Shown here in pieces: positions 18,478-25,019 of a stretch of 64,000 nucleotides of DNA (its first letter is position 1; the number at the start of each line of letters is the position of its first letter). The position numbers and the translations under genes were made by a program. The notes below the pieces were generated by a model that made no database searches, was not told the origin of the DNA, and saw only the letters and a list, made by a program, of their open reading frames with translations. This DNA is from an uncultured Parabacteroides sp. Its GTDB lineage: Bacteria > Bacteroidota > Bacteroidia > Bacteroidales > Tannerellaceae. The stretch spans positions 1 to 64,000 of the forward strand of contig CAJTMR010000018.1 in NCBI GenBank assembly GCA_910577325.1. The letters are read 5' to 3'.

Positions 18478-20604
18478 ATGAATAAATCTATCGGAACAAT
18501 GGTTATGGCAACGTCTTTATTACTTGGAGCTTGTGATGGTAAGGATATGAACGTTGACACAAAGGTGAAGGCGAAGGGAAACACGGAAAATGTGATCGGC
18601 CGTTCGGATATTAAAGTCGAAGACGGACGGATGACGCCTGAAGTGCTTTGGGCGATGGGACGTATCGGGGGGATGAATGTCTCTCCGGACGGGCAGAAAG
18701 TAGTGTATACTGTAGCCTATTACAGCGTACCGGAAAACAGAAGCAATCGCGAAGTGTTTGTCATGAACGCAGACGGGACAGGCAATAAGCAGATTACGAA
18801 AACAGCTTACTCTGAAAATGAGGCCGTTTGGATCAAAGGTGGAAAGAAAATCGCTTTCCTTTGCAATGAAAGCGGCAGCAGCCAGCTTTGGGAAATGAAC
18901 CCGGATGGAAGCGGCCGCAAGCAACTTTCCGAATACGACGGGGATATTGAAGGTTTTGCCTTTTCTCCTGACGAAAAGAAAGTCCTGTTTATTTCACAGG
19001 TGAAGACGGTCAAGAGCACGGCAGACAAATACCCGGATTTGGATAAGGCTACCGGTGTCATCGTAACGGACTTGATGTACAAACATTGGGACGAATGGGT
19101 AACAACGGCCCCGCATCCTTTTGTGGCTGATTTTGACGGCAAAGCTATCGGAACTCCTGTCGATATAATGGAAGGCGAACCGTTTGAAAGCCCGATGAAA
19201 CCGTTCGGGGGAATCGAACAGTTGGCATGGAACACGACGTCGGACAAGATCGCTTACACGAGTCGTAAAAAGACCGGAAAGGAATATGCGTTGTCCACCA
19301 ATTCGGATATTTATGTATATGACTTGAACACGAAAAAGACGACCAATATCAGTGAAGGGATCATGGGATATGACACGAACCCCCAATATTCCCCTGATGG
19401 CAAGTTCATCGCATGGCAGAGCATGGAGCGGGACGGATATGAGGCTGACCAGAACCGTTTGATGGTCATGAACCTGGAAACGGGCGAAAAGATATTCGCC
19501 AGCAAGGGTTTCGACTCCAACGTAGACGGGTTCGTCTGGAGTGCGGATGCAAAGGCCCTCTACTTTACGGGTGTATGGCATGGCGAGTCACAGGTATATA
19601 AGATCGATCTGGCGGATGGCAACAAGATTACGCCTCTTACTTCCGGGATGTACGATTATGCCGGTGTGGCCTTGTTAGGTGAAAACAAGCTGATCGTGCA
19701 GCGCCATTCTTTGAGCATGGGAGACGAAATCTATTCGATTGATTTGGCCGATAACAATAAAGTGACCCAGTTGACAACGGAGAACAAGCAGATTTACGAC
19801 CAGTTGGCAATCGGTAAGGTGGAAGGGCGTTGGATGAAAACGACAGATGGCAAGCAAATGCTCACTTGGGTGATTTATCCCCCTCATTTCGATCCGAATA
19901 AGAAATATCCAACCTTGTTGTTCTGCGAGGGCGGTCCTCAAAGCCCGGTAAGCCAATTCTGGTCCTATCGTTGGAATATGCAGATCATGGCTGCTAACGA
20001 CTATATCGTGGTTGCCCCGAACCGCCGCGGCCTTCCCGGTTTCGGTATGGAGTGGAACGAACAGATCAGCGGTGACTACGGAGGCCAGTGCATGAAAGAC
20101 TATTTTACGGCTATCGACGAGATGGCCAAAGAGCCGTTTGTCGATAAGGACCGGTTGGGGTGTGTCGGAGCGAGTTTCGGAGGCTTCTCTGTTTATTGGT
20201 TGGCCGGTCACCACGACAAACGTTTCAAAGCCTTTATCGCACACGACGGCATTTTCAATATGGAGATGCAGTATTTGGAAACAGAGGAAATGTGGTTCGC
20301 CAACTGGGATATGGGCGGTGCTTACTGGGAAAAGCAAAATGCGACGGCACAGCGTACGTTTGCCAACTCACCGCACTTGTTTGTCGATAAGTGGGATACT
20401 CCGATCCTCTGCATCCACGGTGAAAAGGACTATCGTATTCTGGCCAACCAAGGTATGGCGGCGTTTAACTCGGCTGTCCTTCGGGGGGTTCCGGCCGAGT
20501 TGCTGATCTATCCCGATGAAAACCATTGGGTGCTGAAACCTCAGAACGGCGTGCTTTGGCAGCGTACCTTCTTTGAATGGCTGGACATGTGGCTGAAGAA
20601 GTAA
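18478..20604 (+). CDS. S9-family serine peptidase, probable dipeptidyl-peptidase 5
   Basis: A 708-aa protein from the start at 18478, which gives a clean lipoprotein-like signal (MVMATSLLLGAC). An N-terminal beta-propeller with TolB/WD-like repeats (SPDGQKVVYT, SPDEKKVLFIS, SPDGKFIAWQS) precedes an alpha/beta-hydrolase domain. The catalytic Ser566 lies in GASFGGF, Asp651 in HGEKDYRI and His683 in PDENHWVLKP. The 85- and 32-residue spacings equal those of the Porphyromonas gingivalis DPP5 triad (S542/D627/H659, from memory). DPP5 trims dipeptides from peptides in the periplasm for amino-acid use. A hydrophobic lipobox-like GAC and the lack of cytoplasmic context fit an exported enzyme. Confidence 0.85.
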   Translation: MNKSIGTMVMATSLLLGACDGKDMNVDTKVKAKGNTENVIGRSDIKVEDGRMTPEVLWAMGRIGGMNVSPDGQKVVYTVAYYSVPENRSNREVFVMNADGTGNKQITKTAYSENEAVWIKGGKKIAFLCNESGSSQLWEMNPDGSGRKQLSEYDGDIEGFAFSPDEKKVLFISQVKTVKSTADKYPDLDKATGVIVTDLMYKHWDEWVTTAPHPFVADFDGKAIGTPVDIMEGEPFESPMKPFGGIEQLAWNTTSDKIAYTSRKKTGKEYALSTNSDIYVYDLNTKKTTNISEGIMGYDTNPQYSPDGKFIAWQSMERDGYEADQNRLMVMNLETGEKIFASKGFDSNVDGFVWSADAKALYFTGVWHGESQVYKIDLADGNKITPLTSGMYDYAGVALLGENKLIVQRHSLSMGDEIYSIDLADNNKVTQLTTENKQIYDQLAIGKVEGRWMKTTDGKQMLTWVIYPPHFDPNKKYPTLLFCEGGPQSPVSQFWSYRWNMQIMAANDYIVVAPNRRGLPGFGMEWNEQISGDYGGQCMKDYFTAIDEMAKEPFVDKDRLGCVGASFGGFSVYWLAGHHDKRFKAFIAHDGIFNMEMQYLETEEMWFANWDMGGAYWEKQNATAQRTFANSPHLFVDKWDTPILCIHGEKDYRILANQGMAAFNSAVLRGVPAELLIYPDENHWVLKPQNGVLWQRTFFEWLDMWLKK

Positions 20605-20626
20605 TACTGTTCGGTCCGGGGAAACA

Positions 20627-20666
20627 TAAAGCTATGGGTTACGTTACCTAAAGCATAGCTTTACGG
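20627..20666. repeat. short dyad repeat, copy A (also at 28493)
   Basis: TAAAGCTATG (20627-20636) is inverted as CATAGCTTTA (20654-20663). The reverse complement of 20633-20666 matches 28493-28526 at about 31 of 34 bases. It lies 22 bp after the S9 gene and could act as its terminator, but there is no T-run. The rest of 20605-20912 up to rubrerythrin holds no gene. Confidence 0.55.
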
Positions 20667-20821
20667 GGGCAGACTCGATATTGTAGGGGGTTGCTTTCGT
20701 TGAGCCGCACCAAGTTGTCATTTTCGATATTGCGGCCAATGGGCGGAATACAGTGTGATAGGGGGATTTCATAGTTTTTATCAATTGACAGATAGAATAA
20801 ATTTATGGGTTTTTGTAGAAC

Positions 20822-20848
20822 TTGTTTTAGAATGTTTCCCTACATTTG
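20822..20848 (+). promoter_or_regulatory. promoter of rubrerythrin
   Basis: A TTG at 20822-20824 and TACATTTG at 20841-20848 (TAnnTTTG). The transcript would start near 20853, leaving a ~60-nt leader and excluding the upstream in-frame ATG at 20805. Confidence 0.6.
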
Positions 20849-20912
20849 CAGTGAACAAATAATGAGTCAGACAATAATTTTAGATTATTCAACCAATAAA
20901 AATTTTACAAAG

Positions 20913-21464
20913 ATGAAAAAGAAATGGATTTGCACGGTATGCGGTTATGTACACGAAGGTGATGAAGCTCCTGAATTTTGCCCCCAGTGCAAGCAGCCGA
21001 AAAGCAAATTTAAAGAAATGGTAGAAACGACCGGTGCACTGACTTTTGCCGATGAACACGTGATCGGTGTTGCCAAAGGTTGTGATGAAGAAATGATTAA
21101 AGACTTGAACGCGCATTTCATGGGCGAATGTACTGAAGTCGGTATGTATTTGGCAATGAGCCGCCAAGCTGATCGCGAAGGCTATCCCGAAGTTGCAGAA
21201 GCATTCAAACGCTATGCTTGGGAAGAGGCTGAACACGCTGCCAAGTTTGCCGAACTGCTGGGTGATGTCGTTTGGGACACGAAAACAAACCTGGAAAAGC
21301 GCAAAGATGCCGAATGTGGTGCTTGCGAAGACAAGAAACGTATTGCCACTCGTGCAAAACAGTTAAACCTGGACGCTATCCACGACACGGTTCATGAAAT
21401 GTGCAAGGACGAAGCTCGCCACGGTAAAGGATTTGAAGGTTTATACAACCGTTATTTCAAATAA
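20913..21464 (+). CDS. rubrerythrin (reverse type, rubredoxin domain first)
   Basis: A 183-aa non-heme iron NADH-dependent peroxidase that detoxifies hydrogen peroxide in the anaerobe's cytoplasm. The start at 20913 (MKKKWICTVCGYVHEG) puts the rubredoxin-like Zn/Fe(Cys)4 centre first, with CTVCG and CPQC. The ferritin-like four-helix diiron domain follows, with EC at MGECTEVGMYL, the EEAEH motif and DEARHGKGFEG. Domain order is opposite to classical rubrerythrin, a form known from Clostridium and common in Bacteroidales. It is a single gene with promoter and bidirectional terminator. Confidence 0.95.
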   Translation: MKKKWICTVCGYVHEGDEAPEFCPQCKQPKSKFKEMVETTGALTFADEHVIGVAKGCDEEMIKDLNAHFMGECTEVGMYLAMSRQADREGYPEVAEAFKRYAWEEAEHAAKFAELLGDVVWDTKTNLEKRKDAECGACEDKKRIATRAKQLNLDAIHDTVHEMCKDEARHGKGFEGLYNRYFK

Positions 21465-21520
21465 TTCGCAAATTTTGGTACATCCCCTTTGCCATGTGGC
21501 AAAGCGTGTCGGCTATAATG

Positions 21521-21564
21521 AAAAAGGCCGTATCGTAATTTCCATATTACGATACGGCCTTTTT
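21521..21564. terminator. bidirectional terminator, rubrerythrin / DHOD-like gene
   Basis: AAAAAGGCCGTATCGTAAT (21521-21539) pairs perfectly with its complement at 21546-21564 around a 6-nt loop. It lies between two convergent genes. Confidence 0.95.
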
Positions 21565-21587
21565 GAAATAAATTTCGTATAGTTCAT

Positions 21588-22565
21588 TTAATCTCTGTTA
21601 GAGAAGTATTTCATGAATTGTGAACGTTCATACATCGCCGGATTGTGGATGTTGGCATAGTTCAGTTTGCCTTTGAACTGGTCAAGCGACCGGTAATGCG
21701 CTTGGTGCATCCATTCTTCGATACACGTGAGCACTTGTGAGATGATCTCTCCCCCGTGTGTATAGACGGCACTGCACATCTGCACGGCATCGGCGCCTGC
21801 GAGTAAACATTTGATAACGTCTTCCCAGTCATGTACTCCCGTAGAGGCGGCGATACTGATTCCGGGTATCTTGCCTGAGGCGATTGCTGTCCAGCGAAGT
21901 GTGTCGCTCAGGTCGGAGTGGTTACTGAAGACGTTGCCTGAGACGATTTGCATGTTGTTAATGTCGATGTCCGGTTGGTAAAAACGATTGAAAAGGACGA
22001 TTCCGTCCGCTCCGTTTACGGTCAGTATATGGGCGAGGGCCGGAATATTGCCGACCATTTTGCTCATCTTGACCATGACGGGGATTGAAACCGTTTCTTT
22101 CACTTTGCGGATAATAGTGACATACAGGTCGCGCATGTTTTCGCTGTTGTACGTGAGGTCCGTTTCCAGGAAGAATACGTTCAGTTCCAAGGCGTCGGCT
22201 CCTGCCAATTCAATCTGGCGGGCAAACTCGACCCACGCATCCGATTTATAGCAGTTGATGCTTGCGATAACCGGGATGGTGCATAACTCTTTTGTCTTCT
22301 GGATCAGTTCCAGATAATCGTTTATCTGATTCGCTTTTACATAACTGCGTATGTAATCGGCTGCTTCGGGGAAGTCCGAATCTTGCATTAGTACATCGCT
22401 TTGCATTTCAATCTGCTCTTCGAAGAGCGATTTCAGCACGATTGCACCGGCACCGGCTTTTTCAAATTCCTTGTTTCGTTCCGCGTTGTTTGTCAAACCG
22501 GAACTTCCAACGATAAGCGGGTTACGAAGTGTCAGGCCCGCATATTGTGTTTTAATGTCAATCAT
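21588..22565 (-). CDS. dihydroorotate dehydrogenase-like flavoprotein
   Basis: A 325-aa TIM-barrel flavoprotein of the DHOD-like family, starting IDIKTQYAGLTLRNPLIVGSSGL. The start at 22565 is preferred to an ATG at 22586 because the -7 element at 22593-22600 puts the transcript start close to 22588. FMN-binding stretches are visible (ALELNVFF, PVMVKMS, AASTGVHDWEDVIKCLLAGADAVQMCS). This family is distinct from true PyrD and its substrate is not firmly known. The position used as base in PyrD would be the Cys or Ser in the active loop, and a Cys is seen in SINCYKSD. It is not in a pyrimidine operon. Confidence 0.85.
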   Translation of the reverse strand: MIDIKTQYAGLTLRNPLIVGSSGLTNNAERNKEFEKAGAGAIVLKSLFEEQIEMQSDVLMQDSDFPEAADYIRSYVKANQINDYLELIQKTKELCTIPVIASINCYKSDAWVEFARQIELAGADALELNVFFLETDLTYNSENMRDLYVTIIRKVKETVSIPVMVKMSKMVGNIPALAHILTVNGADGIVLFNRFYQPDIDINNMQIVSGNVFSNHSDLSDTLRWTAIASGKIPGISIAASTGVHDWEDVIKCLLAGADAVQMCSAVYTHGGEIISQVLTCIEEWMHQAHYRSLDQFKGKLNYANIHNPAMYERSQFMKYFSNRD

Positions 22566-22592
22566 GTCAGATTCAATTATGTTCAACGATTA

Positions 22593-22600
22593 CAAAAATA
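22593..22600 (-). promoter_or_regulatory. -7 element for the DHOD-like gene (minus strand)
   Basis: CAAAAATA on the plus strand reads TATTTTTG on the minus strand, 28 bp before the preferred start codon. Confidence 0.5.
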
Positions 22601-22650
22601 GAGAATTATTTTCTACCTTATCTATTCTTGCTCTTTAAAATGGTTAAAAC

Positions 22651-23319
22651 TCAATATTCCCGTTCTCCGAAAATGCTGGTTCCTATGCGTACCATTGTAC
22701 TGCCTTCGCGGATGGCGACCGGGTAGTCATGGCTCATTCCCATCGATAATTCGCAGAAATGTTCGTTCTCTTTGAACACTGAGTTTTTCAATTCGGCGAA
22801 AAGTTCATGTATCTGATGGAACTCATCTTGTATTTGCGTGGTATCGTCGGTATTTGTTGCCATTCCCATCAGCCCGCATATCCGGATGTTAGGGAGGGCA
22901 TCGGGTGGCAAGCCGTGCAGCAACCTGCGGCATTCATCGGGGCTGAAACCATGTTTGGCTTCTTCCTGTGCGACATGTATCTCCAGCAAGACGCGGATGA
23001 TGCGGTCGTGTTTGGCCGCTTGCTTGTTGACTTCCTGCAATAGTTTCAGCGAGTCGATACTATGTATCGTGTGGATGAAAGGTGCGATATCTTTCACCTT
23101 GTTGCTTTGCAACGGACCGATAAAATGCCATTCGATGTCACTGGGCAAGACTTTTTGTTTAGCTGTCAGCTCTTGTGCTCTGCTTTCGCCAAAGACACGT
23201 TGTCCGGTGTTGTAGGCTTTCAGCAAAGCTTCGGCGGGATGGAATTTTGAAATCGCCACCAGCTTGACGTTTGCCGGTAGCGATGCTTTCAGTCTTGTAA
23301 TGTTCTCGGTGACACTCAT
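22651..23319 (-). CDS. YggS/PROSC-family PLP homeostasis protein
   Basis: A 222-aa single-domain PLP-binding TIM barrel like alanine racemase domain 1. The PLP lysine is Lys25 in LVAISKFHP. Other family motifs are RVFGESRAQELTAK, IEWHFIGPLQSNKVK and ELSMGMSHDYPVAIREGSTMVRIGTSIFG. It controls free pyridoxal phosphate and amino-acid pools and has no known catalytic turnover. Its start codon overlaps the stop of the DUF4494 gene by 4 bp (ATGA), so the two are translationally coupled. Confidence 0.95.
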   Translation of the reverse strand: MSVTENITRLKASLPANVKLVAISKFHPAEALLKAYNTGQRVFGESRAQELTAKQKVLPSDIEWHFIGPLQSNKVKDIAPFIHTIHSIDSLKLLQEVNKQAAKHDRIIRVLLEIHVAQEEAKHGFSPDECRRLLHGLPPDALPNIRICGLMGMATNTDDTTQIQDEFHQIHELFAELKNSVFKENEHFCELSMGMSHDYPVAIREGSTMVRIGTSIFGEREY

Positions 23320-23822
23320 GCTTCTTTTGTTTCCGCCTGTTTTTTCTGTTCGGCTATCAGTTCTTCCTCGGATTTCTTTTCCTCGGGTACACTGTTGGCA
23401 TCAAAGGGGAAGACGTCCATTAGCGGGGTTTCCGTAACGGATGCGATGGTATAGTCGGCAAGCGTACCTTTCATACCGTCTTCCAATACGGCGATGGCTT
23501 CTTTCAAGCTAGATGCCTGCGCCAGCATTTGTGCGGCGGTTTTCTTTTCGGCTCCACTTTTTTCATCGAGAGTGATGAAATAAATTTTGATCTTGTAGAA
23601 ACGGTCGCCATTTTCGTTGAAGAACAATTCCGAGAGACGGGCACGTTTGATATCTGTTATTGTAAACTCTCCAGAGATGAAAGGACGGATTTCTTCGATG
23701 ATGCGGGCTTCCGCTTCCGTGAACGACATGGCGTCAACCAGATAAGGTTCCGTCACTTTCTTTTGCATTCCAGTCTCCAATATTTTTTCGAAGGAGACTT
23801 TACATTCAAACCAGTTATGCAT
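23316..23822 (-). CDS. DUF4494 protein
   Basis: A 168-aa soluble protein of the DUF4494 family, well conserved in Bacteroidetes and recognised by its N-terminus (MHNWFECKVSFEK, then KKVTEPYLVDAMSFTEAEARIIEE). The C-terminal ~30 residues are Lys/Glu-rich (PEEKKSEEELIAEQKKQ). It is the first gene of a two-gene operon with yggS, with its own -7 element upstream. Its role is unknown; the constant pairing with a PLP-homeostasis protein is the only contextual hint. Confidence 0.85.
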   Translation of the reverse strand: MHNWFECKVSFEKILETGMQKKVTEPYLVDAMSFTEAEARIIEEIRPFISGEFTITDIKRARLSELFFNENGDRFYKIKIYFITLDEKSGAEKKTAAQMLAQASSLKEAIAVLEDGMKGTLADYTIASVTETPLMDVFPFDANSVPEEKKSEEELIAEQKKQAETKEA

Positions 23823-23872
23823 AAATTTGTTTACGTTTTGTTAATGTATATGTTTTTATTTCAAACGAGGTA

Positions 23873-23880
23873 CAAATATA
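23873..23880 (-). promoter_or_regulatory. -7 element for the DUF4494-yggS operon (minus strand)
   Basis: CAAATATA on the plus strand reads TATATTTG on the minus strand, 51 bp before the start codon at 23822. Confidence 0.55.
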
Positions 23881-24067
23881 ACGGCAATTCGGGAATTAAG
23901 CAACCGGAACGGATTTCTTTGTCAATTATTGGAATCACGGTGAACTTTCTGCCACCTGTTCCGGTTATATAATCGTAGTGTGTTTTTTCATGGTATTAGA
24001 TTTTTAGATTAGTAATTAGGTTGTTTTGTCCGGTTCGTGAGGAATAGGGCAAAGGTTCTAAAATATC

Positions 24068-24117
24068 AGAGCCGGAAGGGCCGGGGACTATCCCGTCGTT
24101 CCGGCTCTTTTGTTTTT
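24068..24117 (+). terminator. orphan hairpin terminator on the plus strand
   Basis: AGAGCCGGAA (24068-24077) pairs perfectly with TTCCGGCTCT (24099-24108), followed by TTTTGTTTTT. No plus-strand gene lies upstream: the DUF4494 gene runs away from it and 23881-24067 has no ORF. It may end a small RNA or be left over from a lost gene. Confidence 0.7.
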
Positions 24118-24188
24118 CTTTATGAACGGTTTCTTCTTGAAGATCACATAATTTTGGGCAGCAATCCATCGTTGCAGGTTACATAATG

Positions 24189-24812
24189 TTACTTTTTATA
24201 CCTGTATTTCCTCCAGTCCGGAAAGGTGATGCGCAGGAAATCACGTAGTGTCTGGCGGCTGACTCCGAATTTCTCGGCGATTTCATTCATCAGGTATTTC
24301 TCATTGATCATCTTCAAGATGATGTTTTCTTTTCCGGATAATTTGGTGTTTATTTTCTTTTTGCCTTTCGGACGACCCAGTTTCTTGCCTTCCGCTTTTT
24401 TGCGTGCAAGAGCTTCCCTGGTACGTTGTGAAATCAGATTACGTTCGATTTCGGCACTTAGGCTGAAGGCAAAGGCAAGGATTTTGCTATTGATGTTGTT
24501 TCCTAATTCATAGCGTTCTTTGACGGTAAAGACGATGATATCCCGTTCCATGCACTGGTGAAGGAACCCCATTACTTGCATCAAATTGCGTCCGAGTCTT
24601 GAAAGCTCGGTTGTTATAAGAGTATCACCTTTACGGATTTGTTTCAACAGTCTGCCGAGTTGGCGATCCGATACATTTGTTGTCCCACTGATTGTTTCGT
24701 CTATCCAACGTTCGATGCGGAAACCTTTCTCCTTGGAATAGTTCTCAATTTCGAATCGCTGATTTTCAGTGCTCTGCTTGTCTGTGCTGACTCTTACATA
24801 GCCGTAAATCAT
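24189..24812 (-). CDS. serine site-specific recombinase, Mpi-like DNA invertase
   Basis: A 207-aa small serine recombinase. The N-terminal resolvase domain (about 1-140) has the nucleophile Ser9 in YGYVRVSTDKQS, the conserved Arg pair in ELSRLGRN, and the E-helix region AFSLSAEIERNLISQRTREALA. A GRPKGKKK linker and a C-terminal HTH (EIAEKFGVSRQTLRDFL) follow. It resembles B. fragilis Mpi, the master invertase that flips capsule-polysaccharide promoters. It is alone on the minus strand, divergent from fkp. Flanking inverted repeats that would mark its own invertible segment were not found by eye, so its targets probably lie elsewhere. Resolvase or transposon-encoded function is the alternative. 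Confidence 0.87.
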   Translation of the reverse strand: MIYGYVRVSTDKQSTENQRFEIENYSKEKGFRIERWIDETISGTTNVSDRQLGRLLKQIRKGDTLITTELSRLGRNLMQVMGFLHQCMERDIIVFTVKERYELGNNINSKILAFAFSLSAEIERNLISQRTREALARKKAEGKKLGRPKGKKKINTKLSGKENIILKMINEKYLMNEIAEKFGVSRQTLRDFLRITFPDWRKYRYKK

Positions 24813-24964
24813 AATATTAGAATATTTAAGTGAATAAAAAAAGGGAATTCTGTATAGAAAGAGTTATGGGGCTGTAAATGATACTGTCGGGCAGAAAGTA
24901 TCTTTTTTACAAAGGTGTGTATTATCGTTGAACAAGAAATTGCAGTTATGATTTTTAAACTAAA

Positions 24965-24999
24965 TTGTGTCAGGCAAGGCGAGAAATAATGTACATTTG
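24965..24999 (+). promoter_or_regulatory. promoter of fkp
   Basis: TTG at 24965-24967 and TACATTTG at 24992-24999 (TAnnTTTG), 21 bp before the ATG at 25020. A weak hairpin GATACT/AGTATC with a T-run (24880-24908) lies upstream. Confidence 0.6.
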
Positions 25000-25019
25000 T
25001 CGCAAAGAATGGTAAGAAT

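Noticed and set aside
24880..24908. Weak hairpin with T-run between the invertase and fkp genes as a terminator or invertase target.
   Set aside because: Only 6-bp arms with a loose loop and no gene upstream on that strand; no matching partner repeat that would define an invertible segment.
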